Assembly (NCBI GenBank): GCA_020747065.1
Contig: JAGMVK010000009.1
Span: forward strand, 2,170,001 to 2,234,000
DNA from: Cadophora sp. MPI-SDFR-AT-0126
Taxonomy: Eukaryota > Ascomycota > Leotiomycetes > Helotiales > Ploettnerulaceae
Direction: 5' to 3'
DNA: 64,000 nucleotides
Position 1 is the first letter of the stretch. Every line of letters begins with the position of its first letter. Under the pieces are notes generated by a model. The model was given only the letters and a program-made list of their open reading frames with translations. It had not been told where the DNA came from and ran no database searches. This document shows, piece after piece, positions 1-12,444 of this stretch. The position numbers and the translations under genes are program-made.

Positions 1-3000
1 GACGACTGTCCTGAGTCGAAGCTGCTCAAGATGCCAGGGGAGACCAGGAGGATGGTCGAGCGTCGGCGTGAAGATGAGTATCACCTTGCAAAGGCGCAAC
101 ATGTTCAAGAATTCGTCGAAAAGCTTATGTCTACATCGTGTTTACGAGACTTCTCAAAGATCTTGGTCTCTAGCCACAGCAGTCACATCATGGTGGATGA
201 AGCAGTTCTGGCCCTTCAACCATGGTTTGAGAGCTGGGAGCGGAATGCTCGATTTCAGCAACACATCGAGAAGATTCAAGCCGTCCTGAATCGCCTCCAA
301 CCTCTTCGAGATACTTCCGAGCTTTTCACATTTTCGCCACCTTCCAGCAAGTACAATCCGAAGCGAACGCACATTCGCTTCTTCGACTTGGTAGCCAAAC
401 CTGTTCCAGACTATGTTCTTGTTGGAGAGGACGACTTCCGTTCTTGGGTCACTCACACAAAACACAAAGCTGCTGATCGTAGGCCTCTAAAAGATTTATT
501 AGGTAGGGTCACTTCTCGGAGTTTATCCAAGCACGACCAACGATACGCAGCCGACCTTCTGAGGAGCTACGAAGCACTGAGCGGAGATGTTTCGGCCCAG
601 CTGACAGTACCTGAATCTCATCTACCATTGTTGCAAAAGCACCTTGAGCAAGCCCGACGTCAAGAGCACGATTCTTACGAGAGCATTCGTTCGCACCTGG
701 AATCCGGTCAGAGTCATGCTTCGAGGCAATCTCATATGCTACCACGGCTATCAAGACTTTCAATCCTCGCTCAATTGGCCAGGGACAAATTCAAGAATCT
801 TCCACTGGGATGGCGGAAAGTTATCGTACAGTACGGAATGTCGATTGCTGTGCTCCAGCGGGCTGACCGTCTGCTTAAGGCAGCTCAAAATCCTGCAAAT
901 GCTGCTGAGCTGCTCGGAGAATTGAACAATCCCGGCCATCAGAATTGGAATCCGATCGACCACCCGGACTGGCTGCTCGTGGAGGTCGAAAACAATATAC
1001 TCCTGCGCCAGGAACAATCTCAGATCGCGCAAGAGATGGTCTCACCTTCATCCGGCTCGAATTCAGTATTGCAACTAAGTATGGGCTTGGGTAAATCATC
1101 TGTGATCGTTCCTATATCCGCGGCAAAACTTGCAGATCAGACTAAAGCCGTGAGGGTCATCGTTCTCAAGCCACTAATAATGCAGATGTTCAATATTTTG
1201 AGGCAAAAGCTCGGTGGATTGCTGAACCGGCGCGTCATTTACATGCCAATCACCAGATCCCTGAAGCTGGATGGCTCTCGAGTCATCCAAATTCAGAGCT
1301 TGCTGGAAGAGGCCATGCACACTGGAGCGATTGTCGTCATGCAACCAGAGCACATTCTGTCCTTTGAGCTCATGGGCTTTGAAAAACTTCTCTCTGATGA
1401 TCTCGATCTTGGGAGAAGTTTGATTCAAACACAGATGTGGCTCGACACAAACTCACGGGACGTCATCGACGAAAGCGATGAGATTCTGAGCGTTAAGTAC
1501 GAGCTTATTTACACATTGGGAATGCAGCAAGCAACAGAATTCAGTCCCGATCGGTGGACCATTGTCCAAGGTGTTCTGGATGTCTTGGGAAGATGTGCAC
1601 ATCAAGTTCTGCCATTGTTCCCGGATGGCTTAGAGCTGATCACAACGCAAGCTGGGGCATTTCCTAGAGTACGAATCATCAGAAAAGAGGCAAGCGACGC
1701 CTTACTGAAAGCGGTTGCTCAGCAGGTATGCGAGAATGGCATACCTGGCGTGCCTTTGTGGAGACTTCCTCGAGGGACTCGAATGGCGCTGTTCCAATAT
1801 CTAGTAGACACGAGTTGGACTTCAGCTGCCACGGAACCATCGCACGACTTTGCTTCCGGGTCACAATCTGTCAAAAAGGCTCTTTTGCTTTTGAGAGGGC
1901 TAATTGGGAGAGGCGTGCTTAAGTTTTGCTTAGAGCAGAAAAGGTGGCGCGTCCATTACGGTCTTGATCTCTCGCGGACCAAGCTTGCAGTTCCGTATTA
2001 TGCGAAAGACACCCCATCGCCACGAACCGAGTTCAGTCATCCCGATGCGACAATCGTTCTGACTTGTTTATCATACTACTATGGAGGTCTCTCAATCGAG
2101 CAGATGCTTGCAAGCTTCGAGGCGCTTCTGCAATCTGATCATGCAGCCGAAGAATATGCACACTGGGTCCAAGATACCCCGCAGCTTCCTGCCGCCTTCA
2201 GACAGTTGACAGGCATCAATCTGGGTAATTTACAACAATTTCGGAATGATATCTATCCTTCCCTACGCTTCACGAGAAGGATCGTCAACTTCTACCTGTC
2301 TAACATCGTGTTTCCTGCTGAGATGAAGGATTTTCCAGAAAAGCTCTCATCTTCGGGATGGGATATTGCACGACAGAAGCGGTATTCTACAACGGGCTTT
2401 AGTGGTACGAATGATAGTAGATACTATCTGCCATTATCAATCAGCCAGTGCGATCTTCCACAGCAGCTATCAACAAATGCTGCAGTACTGAGTCGACTGC
2501 TGCGACCCGAAAATATCGTCTCGGACATGTCTCAGGCTTCCCCGACTGGCACCTTGAGCGCGAGTGCGTTGATCAAAAGGGCTTCAGAACTCGACCCTCC
2601 CGCTCGAGTCATACTGGATGTCGGCGCTCAAGTGCTCGATCTTCAGAATGAAGAGATGGCAAAGAAATGGCTCTCGAGTATCTCGGAGTCCGAGGCACAA
2701 GCAGTCATATTCTTTGATTCAGGCAACGAAATGTGTGTCCTAAGCAGAGACGGTTCACTAGAGCGTCTAGAAATTTCGGTATACTCGAAACAAATGGAAT
2801 CATGTTTGGTGTACCTGGATCAAGCTCATACGATTGGAGTCGATCTCAAGATGCCTGTCAATTACCGAGCTCTCGTGACTTTAGGTCCTAACCTTACGAA
2901 AGATAGGCTTATGCAAGGTAATTACCGAAGTTGCATCTGCTTGAGACCTGCTGACTGTGATAAAAGCTTGCATGCGGATGCGAAAACTAGGAGAAGGACA

Positions 3001-4279
3001 ATCTGTGGCACTATGCTGCTCGGCTGAGATCCAATCCAAGATTCTCGCCAACTTTGGAAACCCCAATAGTCACGAAATCGAGGTCTCCGATGTGCTCGAA
3101 TGGTGCATCTACAACACCTGCGCCGACTACCGAAAGAGCATTCCTTTATGGGCTACACAAGGCTTTCGATACCAGCGCCGCCATGTGATCTGTTCACAGC
3201 CTTTGATCAACTCCAACGGCGGAGTAGCTGAAGAGCTTGTCAAGGAACTCCATGAAAAAGAAGCACAAAGTCTCCAAGAAAGATACGGAAATGACGTATC
3301 AGAACTGGAGGAACAATTCTCGCCAGGTAGCACGAATATGGATACATTTCGAGGCCGTGAGCAGCAAGTTGCGGAAATCAGAGCAAGATGTGAGGAACTC
3401 GAACTTTCCGCCTTTGGCATGGCAAATCTGTACGAGGAGCAGGAACGAGAGCTGTCACCTGAGAACGAGCGCGAGAAGCAAGTTGAACGTCCGTTGGCTG
3501 CAATACCATTTAAGCATGTGATGCATCCGGATGTCCAATTTTTGGTCACTCATGGAGTCTTGAAGAGATCGTCCGATGCTTTTCGGCCGGCTTTCGACAC
3601 TTTGCGAGACACCACCGCAAAGACCCATTACGAGAAATCATGGCCGAAAGATTTACTCGTAACGACTGACTTTTCGCAAACAGTGCATGGGGTTTCGAAG
3701 CAATTCTTGAATGCATATTTACGGCCAGTCAATTGGGTCATCAGCTGTAAAGAGGGAAGCGGGATTAATTTGGTGGTGGTGAGTCCATTCGAGGCACAAG
3801 AACTCATGCCTCTCATACGGAAACACAAACGTATAGCTTTGCACGTCTACGCACCGCGTCTGAATATGTCGACGCGCAAGCTCGACGATCTCTCCTTCTG
3901 CGCGATTCCTCTCATGCCTAAATCTTGGCAAGCTCCTTCTGTTCGCAATCTCAACATCTTTGCTGGGCAGCTTTATGTCAAAGACTTCGAGGAGTACGTC
4001 GCGCTGTGCTGTTTCTTGGGCCTTTCGTATAAAGCTCCTGAAGGGAATATGCAAGTTGCGGCTGATGGATTCGTGAGCCCGTCGAGTAGAGCACTTTCCA
4101 GTGCCGTGATGTTGAGGATGAGTCCGTTTACGAAAAGTCCGGTGGAATTTCTGCGTAAGATTTTAGCCATGAGGAGGAAGGAACATAGTATCGCAATGTC
4201 GCATTTGGGAATGATTCTCAATGGCGAGTTGATCTCAGAGGAAAGCTTCCAAGGGGCTGACAATGGAAGACTCGGTTAA
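1..4279 (+). CDS. DUF3638/DUF3645 giant P-loop protein, 3' part (5' end outside window)
   Basis: The frame is open from base 1, so the start lies upstream. Exons are 1-2917 and 2967-4279, with a 49-bp intron (GTAATT..AAAG, branch CTGAC) that restores the reading TKDRLMQ-ACMRMRKLG; 1409 codons are present. A Walker-A-like MGLGKSS lies near window residue 360 and an acidic DESDEIL box near 490. A segment reading VPYYAKDTPSPRTEFSHPD, near residue 665, matches the DUF3645 signature, and the surrounding sequence matches DUF3638. This family of fungal proteins of about 3000 residues is helicase/ATPase-like but has no assigned function. The C-terminal third has charged, probably coiled-coil helices (residues about 1040-1140). 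Neighbours give no functional clue. The family call is strong; ATP binding is inferred from the motifs. Confidence 0.88.
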
Positions 4280-4970
4280 TTGCATGGCATGCATATCGGT
4301 CTCTCGTCATAATAGTTGCAGTACTTGGAAGCCCTCTTCCCTTCTGAAAGTTACGCGTCAAATTTCAGGCTGTCTTTGGATTCGTGGAAAGATTTACGGC
4401 CTCCATTGCGCCGAAGCGCCTTAGTTCATCCCCACAGACTATCTTCCCGGGATAATTTTCTACTCCACCCTCGTCTATTTCTCTCCAATGAAGCGGGATG
4501 CCCAAAGTCCCCAAACAAACTTTAACTTTCACCATTCCACTTATCTCGGCAAAGCTTGTGATGCCCTCCCGAAGACTCTCAGCCTCAAATACCCTGCAGA
4601 GTCTGCAAGCGCACCTGTCGGGTGCTTAACAATTATGTGGCGTTCCATGGCATTCAGGGCAAGCATATCCAAGTAGCATGGCATCCAACCTTATCTTGCG
4701 GCAAATCGCCCAGAATGCTTGGCTCCACATCTGCAGTTCCTAAACCGATAAGATTGACATCTGGCATCAACTCTACCCCGAAATGTCGAGATGTTGGGAA
4801 AGTGGGGAAGCAGAGTCTCTCCCCGCTCCCCAGATCCTAGGTCCTACATCTGGGGCCTTAATCTCAAGGTGTTCTCACAGGACTATATAGCTCTCGGGTT
4901 TTTCACTCGACAGTCTTTTATTCCAGTACCTCCATCCCTCCTTTCTACTCGACGCACGAGACCTGACAAG
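4280..4970. other. Intergenic: 3' flank of the DUF3638 gene and promoter of the MFS gene
   Basis: No supportable ORF. The short open frames have no recognisable sequence. The right part is pyrimidine-rich and ends in a TATA box about 85 bp before the MFS start codon. Confidence 0.6.
4884..4889 (+). promoter_or_regulatory. TATA box of the MFS permease gene
   Basis: TATATA in the context gactatatagctct, 82 bp upstream of the ATG at 4971. It is followed by a CT-rich leader typical of expressed fungal genes. Assigned by position and sequence only. Confidence 0.5.
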
Positions 4971-6768
4971 ATGGCGGACAGCAAGATCTCGACCAGCCCA
5001 GAAATCCACCATGGACACAGTCACGAACAGATCGGGTCAGATCCCGAGAAGGTCCTTTCTGCTGTTGAAATGGAGGATGTAAAGGGTGACCACATGGACT
5101 ACAACCGAGTCGATAAGGAAGTTCAAAAATATGTCAGCGATGTGGCCATTGAGATCTCACCCGAAGAGAATTCTCGACTCAAGAAACTCATCGACAGACG
5201 AGTTCTCCCAATCATGATTATCACGTACTTTCTCCAGGCGCTCGACAAGGGCACACTCTCGTTTGCCAGTATCATGGGAATCCGAGATGACACACATCTG
5301 GTCAAGCAACAATTCTCGTGGCTTACTACCTGTATCTACATTGCCATATTAATTGTTGAGTACCCGACGAATTGGCTCATTCAGAGGTTGCCCATCGGCA
5401 AATATCTGGGCATCTCCATTATCATTGTATGTGAAAACTCCCCTTGTCTGGTTGTCCTTCAATGTGCAGAACATCATGTTGAACATTTGTGTTACAGTGG
5501 GGTACTGTGCTCGCATTGCATTCTGTAGCCACCAACTTCACTCACCTCGTCGTCCTCCGAACACTCCTCGGGATTTTCGAGGCCGTCTGCCAACCTGCAT
5601 TCGTCTATTTGAGCTCAATGTGGTACAAGAGAGAAGAACAAGCCGCCACCGTCTCCTACTGGTACATGATGAACGGTGCCCAGCAAATTGTCGGAGGTTT
5701 GCTCGCATATTGCTTCACACTCATCAAAAGCCCTCCATCGCCTATCAAGAACTGGCAAGCGATCTTCATCAGCTACGGATCTTTCTCGGTAGTCTGGGGT
5801 CTTGTCGTTTTGATCATGATGCCTGACAGCCCCATGCGAGCCAAGTGCTATAGCGAAGCCGACAAGAAATTGATGGTTGAGCGAGTGAGAAGCAACCAAA
5901 CGGGTGTGCAAAATCGTCAATTTAGGTTGGAACATGTATTTGAGGCGTTCAAGGATCCTCAGATGTATTGTTATTGCCTGATCGCCATCTGCACAACACT
6001 CCCAACGAGTGGTCTCGGAGCATTCGCCAACATCATCATCACTGGATTCCACTTCACCGTCCTGCAGACCCAACTACTCGCGATGGTTCTCGGTGCTTAT
6101 ATCATCATCATTCTCATGAGTAGCATGTGGCTCGTCAACAGGTTCAAGCAGAACGTCCTCATCATGGGGATTTACGTCATTCCGTGAGTTCTTACTCTCT
6201 CCCAAGAATTGAAACACTCCGCTGATTTCGCAGGTCTTTCGTCGGAACCATCGTCCTTATGACTGTCAAGAACACCAACAAAGCAACCCAAGTTGGGCTT
6301 TTGCTGTCCTACTACATCGTTCTCAGTTTCTGGGCTGCGCAATCTCTCTCCATGACACTTATCACGCGAAATGTAGCGGGACAAACGAAGAAGTCGGTCG
6401 TGGTGGCCATGAACTTCATCTGCTGGGCCTCAGGAAATGCCATTGGTATGCATCTCGAATCTACTCCCTGATCCCCTCCTTCTTTCAATTCAAAAGAGCT
6501 AACGATCACGCCAGGTCCACAAGTCTTCCTCTCCTGGGACTCACCCCGGTACCTGATCGCATTTGCTACTCACATGGGCTGCTACGTCCTTCTCGTGATC
6601 GTACTCATCGTCTTACGCTGGTATCTCAGACATGAGAATATGAAGAAGGATCGTGTGCAAGCTGAATTCTTGGCTGCTGGAACGGGAGTCGTTCCGGATG
6701 CTGGCTTGGCCCACGCTTTTGATGATTTGACGGATAAGGAAAATGTCAACTTCAGATACGTGTATTAA
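4971..6768 (+). CDS. MFS transporter, allantoate permease (Dal5/Tna1) type
   Basis: Four exons: 4971-5426, 5498-6183, 6234-6445 and 6515-6768, giving 535 aa. All three introns (71, 50 and 69 bp) have GT..AG ends and keep the frame. The N-terminal 75 residues are hydrophilic. The first helix carries the family signature ALDKGTLSFASIMGIRDD followed by QQFSWLTTCIYIA and EYPTNWLIQRLP, as in the anion:cation symporter group of fungal allantoate, ureidosuccinate, nicotinate and related permeases. About 12 membrane helices are visible. The protein would sit in the plasma membrane and import a small organic anion with protons. The substrate cannot be read from sequence. Start chosen as the ATG in an AAGATGG context behind a TATA box. 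Confidence 0.9.
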
Positions 6769-7102
6769 AGACACAGCATAGCTAGGACCGGCCTTTCAAA
6801 GGTATTCATGACAATATATTTAAGATTGGTGGGATCACGAAGAGAAAGGATTGCGTGTGTAAAGCTGGCGCTCTGATATTTGCATGTCTGATTGACGGGC
6901 AGTTTCCCAAGAACCACCCTAGCTCTCCTTTCCTTGTGCGTGTTGATTGAAGATTCAGATCGCTTTCTTTATTGACCAATGTCCCAAAGTCAACTGCATG
7001 CTCAGTGCCCCAAAACCCTCTGCTGCTCCTCCAACCAAGCATGTTGTTCATATTCAGACAGTCCAATGTGCGCAATTTCTAATGGATCCAATCAAGACAC
7101 GC
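6769..7102. other. Convergent 3' regions
   Basis: Shared downstream region of the MFS gene (+) and the small minus-strand gene ending at 7103. I see no gene in it. Confidence 0.6.
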
Positions 7103-7662
7103 TCATTGCAAACTCTCCAAAGCCGCCTCCCAGAATCTGCTCTGCTTGTTGAGGATTCTTCTCTCCTCCAACAAATCTCTGCCCCTAGCAGACATCTTGC
7201 TACGTCGCATCATATCTTCCTCCGTGCGCAGTTCGTCGAGGTCTGGGTAGGCCAAGATCAACTCTTCATGCTCCTTTCCATTAAGTTCAACTATTTTGTC
7301 GCATGTATCCATAACCTTCTTGATAGTCGCAGCAACTCCCCCTTTGCCACCGACAACGTCTTGCATGCTGTGGTATTGGGTAACGGCTTGGCCGAAGGCT
7401 CGTCCGGAGGTGGTTTCATCGACGGTAGCATTTTCGACGAATTTGCGAAGGACATCAGCGAGAGTATGGAGCTTATCACGGCTATGGTGATTGAACTATA
7501 ATTTCAGTGTCATCAGTTAGGCTCAAGAACGTTGTTCATGTCTGGCTGGTATGGAGTAGGCGGGGGAGTTGTTATTAAGGCAGTTTGACTCACGACAGCA
7601 TGGTGGTTGAGGATGAGTTTCTTCACGACCTCCAATTGGGCTTCGTTGTATGGCTCAGACAT
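7103..7662 (-). CDS. Small helical protein of unknown function (153 aa)
   Basis: Two exons on the minus strand: 7662-7594 (23 codons, starting MSEPYNEAQLEVVKKLIL) and 7495-7103, joined across a 98-bp phase-0 intron (GTGAGT..TATAG, branch CTGAT). The 153-aa product is rich in Lys, Glu and Arg and predicted mostly alpha-helical, without signal peptide or membrane segment. The C-terminal half has a strongly charged helix (DELRTEEDMMRRSKMSARGR) and ends ESLQ. I recognise no family. The clean splice junction and amphipathic pattern argue for a real gene, probably cytosolic or nuclear. No operon or context clue. Confidence 0.7.
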
Positions 7663-8643
7663 ATTGGTAGATTTGACGTTTGATGCGGCTGTGTTGGGGT
7701 TGTTATATGGTTGTGTTGTGGTGGTGGAAGTTGTTGATTGCGTGTAGAGATGCGACGCCTCCTAGGAAAGAAAATTTGATCAGGCTAGTACTGAACCTCG
7801 AAATATCTAAACCTCGAGAAACTATGTCACATTGATACCAGACTCGAAACTTGTTGATGAGCTTGAGTCTGCTCGATCCTCGTAAGTCATTAAGTGTTAA
7901 CAGAGTGTAAACATCTAGTCAAAGCACTCTCGGCTATCACTTCTCCAATGTGTGATACCAAAGAGAATAGTCGGATGTCACTTCCATTCTTCTAGACATC
8001 AGCACTCGTAAACCTTTCAAACTTGACTCAATTATGCAATACTTGTAGCTAAGGGTACCTTTTGCACAGCATTACTTCATACATAGGGTGGCACATGTTT
8101 GTTATCCCCTCCAGTACGCAATCCTACAAAGCACTCGAACAGGTTGCTTGTTACACTCATAGCCATATCACCATATCATCTGAATTTCAACTACTCCGAA
8201 TTGGATTTGTTAGACCTCACATTAACGACTGTGATGAGAAAGACACAGAATCGCTATCAAGCATAGATCATTGCAAGCATCGACACCTGATAAAATCTTG
8301 AGTCTTTACTGAAGAGGATGCTCATGAGGAATCTAACACCCATGGCATCTTGGCATTGTTACTTCAAAATGTTGTGTAGATCTCCACAGTTATGGCTGGA
8401 TCGAGGGTATGGCTAATATCAAAGACTAAGATCACACTGTCGCGAGGAAGATTTCAGGAGAAGCGACACATATAGATTTACATCTTTGGATTCTCGAAAC
8501 TAGATACGAAGCTCAAAAATTCATGAATCAAGTAAGTGGGAAACTCATAACACTGCCTTGATACCCTCCTAAGTAATATGCTACACCTCGCACTAAGAGC
8601 ATTTATCTGGTCCAACCTCTCCTCCAGCTTCAATCCCCCAAAA
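7663..8643. other. Intergenic, AT-leaning, no gene seen
   Basis: About 980 bp with only short, low-quality open frames. I find no coding signature, RNA gene or repeat. Confidence 0.5.
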
Positions 8644-8874
8644 TCACTTTTTGAATGACCCAGTTTGCTGCTCTTCCAACCAAGCCAACTGCTCACGACC
8701 CAACAACCCCTCCGGGACACCCTACTTCTTCAACATAACACCAGGACATATCTTTTCCAAAATCAACTTATTTTGCTCTTTAATATTCTTGCCTTCGAAG
8801 TTTTGGATTTGCTCGGATTTGGTGAGCATAGTGATTCGGGTAGGTGTGTTGGGCCAGAATGTATGTGCGGACAT
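8644..8874 (-). pseudogene. Short ORF interrupted by an in-frame TAG (possible broken or read-through small gene)
   Basis: On the minus strand an ATG at 8874 opens a 50-codon frame (begins MSAHTFWPNTPTRITMLTKS, ends CPGVMLKK) that stops at TAG 8724-8722. The same frame continues at once with 25 codons of protein-like sequence (GVPEGLLGREQLAWLEEQ...) to TGA at 8644. Composition looks coding on both sides of the TAG. The frame is also open upstream of the ATG, so an earlier exon is possible. I recognise no family. Readings: a pseudogene with one nonsense change, an unrecognised intron covering the TAG, or chance. No good GT..AG pair removing only the TAG was seen. Confidence 0.35.
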
Positions 8875-9647
8875 TTTTGGATTGGAGATGAAGTTTCTCT
8901 TTGGCTTGAGGTGCAGAGTGGAACGTGAGTTTGATTGAGAGCTGTGTTCAATTTGGATAAGACTTGAATGTGGGATAAAGTGTCAAGATTTTCGAGTGTG
9001 GTGGGTTTCGTGGTTGAGCCTCTGAGGACGACTGAAGAAAATTCAAGCAGCTTTTCTGCCTTTCTGAGCATTCACAAATATTCATGCAGCACTTGATCAC
9101 AGTTATTATTTGATTTCAATGATGATAACGAAAGCCAAGCAATCACTTGATTGGCTAGCTAGCATGAGTCTCTTCCTCCATTCTGTGAAGCAGAGATCGG
9201 AAAGGCTAATTGCACTAGAATTCAGAACATTCTGGTGAGTGGACATTTCGCTCCCTTCGCTGTCGGCTCACATCGCTTAATTTGCTTTTACGAGGATCAA
9301 AGTTTCCTTCCCATTCATGGAAGCGGTATTATTTGCATTTTCACAACAGTCACAAGTCATCGGGGATAGTACGAGACGTAATTCACGGATCCCGCGTCAC
9401 GCACTGCTCTTCCGCCACGAGAAGATGTGAAGGGCACATACAATCATTACTCATATATCAATTTCAAGTCACTGCTTTTGTAGGGAGGGGATTGGTCCGA
9501 CATCGAAAGAAAAAAAACCTTCCGGTACGTTTGAGATTCATTGATTTATTTCTGCTCTCGCGATGACCCGTGGTGAACAAGTCAGAAGCCGGGCTTTGAC
9601 ACAAGTTCTGCCGTGAAGCCATCTTTCACCAAACCGCTTCCATCACC
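8875..9647. other. Intergenic, no gene established
   Basis: A 102-codon minus-strand frame (9071-8763) overlaps the interrupted ORF in another frame and may carry its upstream exon, but I cannot establish splicing. The rest shows nothing recognisable. Confidence 0.4.
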
Positions 9648-9833
9648 TCAAATTCTGCGCTTGCCGATGAAGTCCCGTCCTTTGTTAAGAGCCTCGACTT
9701 CACCTCTCAATCTCAAGAGATCCTCTTCGCGCTTCTTGATGCGAGCATCTCTCTCTGCTTTCCCGGCGGCATTCTTCTCTCCTTCGGCCTTGGCGGCAGC
9801 TTTCTTTCTCGAGGTTTCTGAAACTTCGTCCAT
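9648..9833 (-). CDS. 61-aa lysine/alanine/glutamate-rich coiled-coil protein
   Basis: Single minus-strand exon starting MDEVSETSRKKAAAKAEGEK and ending DFIGKRRI. About half the residues are charged. A continuous helix of roughly 45 residues with heptad-like spacing (RDARIKKREEDLLRLRGEVE) suggests a short coiled coil. The ATG sits in a good context (CCCAAAATGG). No signal peptide or cysteines. Small basic proteins of this kind are often missed by annotation. I do not recognise the family and infer no function. The clean start and uninterrupted biased composition favour a real gene. Confidence 0.55.
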   Translation of the reverse strand: MDEVSETSRKKAAAKAEGEKNAAGKAERDARIKKREEDLLRLRGEVEALNKGRDFIGKRRI

Positions 9834-11230
9834 TTTGGGCTGTGCGATTGATTGGCTTGTTTTAGAGTTCTTGATGTGGGCGACTGTCAGTGTAGCTTGT
9901 TGATGTATGGTGCAGATCAGCTGAGGGTGATTTTTATTGTTATTTTCTAGGTTTGTCCCCTATAAATACATTATGAGTAATGCTTTGTCGTGTTGATGAA
10001 TAGCAGGTTCTTTGTTTGAATGTGAATGGACACAAAAATGAAGTCACCCAACAAGCACTCCTTTGTTGCAGATTAATTCAGCGACGTAACATTATCTCCG
10101 TGACTCCAACCCAGCTACTGGTAAAATGAATGCTTACACATGACGGTTGACAACTAAAAGGGTCAAACTTCTATCTTCTTCGTCCACGTAATATCTTTGC
10201 ACTTGTTTCGCTTCCGACCTCCCTGCTCGGTTTGTATCGACCGGAGTAGACTTGCAATCCCCATTTCCTACATATAGGGCCTCCATAGTACACGTCCTTC
10301 TCTAACTCTCGCAGGGAATATGGGCAATCGAGCTCTGGAAGTCCGCCGCGCCCAGCCGGTCTGAGAGGATCTATTTCAACTCAAACTGGTAGTCCCCAAA
10401 TGTGAAGAAGTGTTAATGGTATTCTGTTCTCATTCCACAGTCTTTGCTGACGCTCAGGAGAGCTATCTTGGTAGCCGTAGAGATCTAGTAGTTCTTCATG
10501 CTTTCCCGTGCTTTGACAGTGGAAGATGGAGTTCTTGATGAGAGCTTTCAGCATTTGATATTAAGGGTTTCTGTCCATCTTGGTCGTCGGAGGCTTTCAA
10601 CGATATCTTCAATGGCTGATGTTTAGATTCTGTTAATGAGGTAACGGATGGAAGTTGTAAGCTTAATGTAGTTTTATTGCAAAATTGAAAAGAAGATGGG
10701 GTCTATTATGGGGTTTTATATGTCCTGGGCGAAACACAGCTCACATTCACGAGCTAGTTTGTCAATGATTCCATGGCTTGAGATTAAAACTACTCATGCT
10801 CCCTTTGTATAGGTCATAAGTGAAAGACTCATACAAAGGAAAATACTTCAGAGCTTGCTGGAGTCATGACCATGTCCAGCTCAAAGACACCTTTGGTCAA
10901 GAATAAGACAAGGTATTCTTATCTGATCATTTAGCACTCGCAGCTCAACGAAGGTTGAATTCTCGTAACGGCGTCTTCGCAATATTTTGAACAGATGTAA
11001 AGGGTCCGTTCAGAGGGGTATGATCATGATCGATGAAGTCCAGGGAGCCTCCAATGGAGCGTCAGCATTCAATAAGCGAATAATGAGGGAAGCAGGGGGC
11101 CATTTAGTAAAATGACGCTTTTCCCAAAAGGCAACAGAATGATTACCCCTGAATCTCGGTCTCCTCCACATCACAACAGCAAATCAACAAAGAAGTGCCT
11201 GGAGTCAACACCCCACAATCGAATTACATC
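9834..11230. other. Intergenic between divergent genes
   Basis: About 1.4 kb upstream of both the 61-aa gene (-) and the ExoX-C-like gene (+). No open frame with protein-like content. The right end would hold the promoter of the + gene. Confidence 0.5.
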
Positions 11231-11866
11231 ATGGACTCCGAGTCTCAAAAGACGTTACCAGGCCCAATGAGGGGATACTCACCATTCAAACCGCCCACTA
11301 CTCAATATCAACAACCATTCGGCAAGCACAAGGGCAAGACGCTTCGCGAAATAGAGGCAAGCGACCCCCGATACATGTACTGGTTACACACCAGCGACAT
11401 GGCCCAGACTTCAAGGGAATTACAGATTGCTCTTGCCCAGCACGAGGCTGCAAACACCTCATCTCGCCCGTCCGAGTCATCTCCCAAACCCTGCCCTCTC
11501 GCCGCCCAAGCTCAAACCAGCAACAAGCCCACTGAATGGACACCACCAGATCCCTACTCGCCCCCACTTTCCTTCCGGAATATGTGTCGTTTCGAAGACC
11601 TCTGGATATCATGTTCGGACGCCAAGGAGTATTTCAAGTTGACCGATGAACATGCTGCCATGTTGCCGATTGAAGAAGACAGGTTGACGGATCACGAGGG
11701 ATATTGGCTGTATCGCGTTTGGGATCTATCTCAGTGGCTCGGGTCCGGGGAGGAGGCTGATAGAGCAGTCAAGGCTTTTGTGGAGAGTGATGAGGAGAAG
11801 GGGGAGGATGTCTGGGGGAGCAAGGCCCTTGGGATGGGCTATTATAACGAGGATGATTATTTGTGA
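11231..11866 (+). CDS. ExoX C-terminal-like (DUF3820-type) domain protein, 211 aa
   Basis: Intronless ORF starting at the first ATG, 11231 (MDSESQKTLPGPMRGYSPFK). Residues 30-51 read FGKHKGKTLREIEASDPRYM plus YW, matching the short FGK.KGK...I....Y..WL motif seen at the C-terminus of exonuclease X and in DUF3820 proteins. A proline/serine-rich linker follows (about 75-110). A second conserved-looking block (about 120-190) contains SDAKEYFKLTDEHAAMLP, which weakly recalls the XPA C-terminal DNA-binding region; that likeness is inference. The tail is acidic. A role in DNA or nucleic-acid handling is plausible but unproven. No exonuclease catalytic domain is present. Confidence 0.75.
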   Translation: MDSESQKTLPGPMRGYSPFKPPTTQYQQPFGKHKGKTLREIEASDPRYMYWLHTSDMAQTSRELQIALAQHEAANTSSRPSESSPKPCPLAAQAQTSNKPTEWTPPDPYSPPLSFRNMCRFEDLWISCSDAKEYFKLTDEHAAMLPIEEDRLTDHEGYWLYRVWDLSQWLGSGEEADRAVKAFVESDEEKGEDVWGSKALGMGYYNEDDYL

Positions 11867-12444
11867 CTGAGATTTCTGGGTACAAAGTCTGACTTGCCGT
11901 CTTTATGGAGCTTGATAAAGTGCCATTGGGCTTCGGTAACGGAGGCCCGTGACGAACACCAAAACCAGCACTCTAGGCTTATAATTTCTCTGCATTCTTA
12001 GGCAGAATAGACTTATGTAATTCCTCATTTATGATTAGTGTAAGCTAGTTATCTTCTAATCAAGAAATTATTGTACGTCTATTAGGTCGTCGTGGAAGTA
12101 ATTGCAGATTTGTCGCAGAGGCCGAGATGTGGCATTTCTGGATGGCAGGAAAGGACGATATATGGAAAGAGTTCATTGCATCGCGTTTAGGAAGAAAATG
12201 CGGAACGGACACGAGCACACAGACGTGAAAGAAATTGGATCGATATTATTTGAAAAGGACACTATGGAAGATCTCAAATCCCATGTAAGAAGAGTAAGAT
12301 TGCCCTGATCTCAAAGTCAAGCGTAAGTTTACTACATGAACATTCGAATGCTAAACATTACGGAATCAATTCCCCCAGATAATCACACCTTCACTGGTTG
12401 TCCGTCTTGCAGTATCAACGCATTTTGACCCTTCGACCGTTTAA
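11867..12444. other. Convergent 3' regions, no gene
   Basis: Between the ends of the ExoX-C-like gene (+) and the alcohol dehydrogenase gene (-). AT-rich. The only open frame (12102-12308) lacks an ATG start and shows no recognisable sequence. Confidence 0.5.

Noticed and set aside
5470..5500. Earlier acceptor (TGCAG at 5469) for MFS intron 1
   Set aside because: It would put the transporter into a frame without the conserved TM2-TM3 sequence; the acceptor at 5497 restores it.
12102..12308. 68-codon plus-strand frame in the convergent 3' region
   Set aside because: No ATG start, no context; probably chance.
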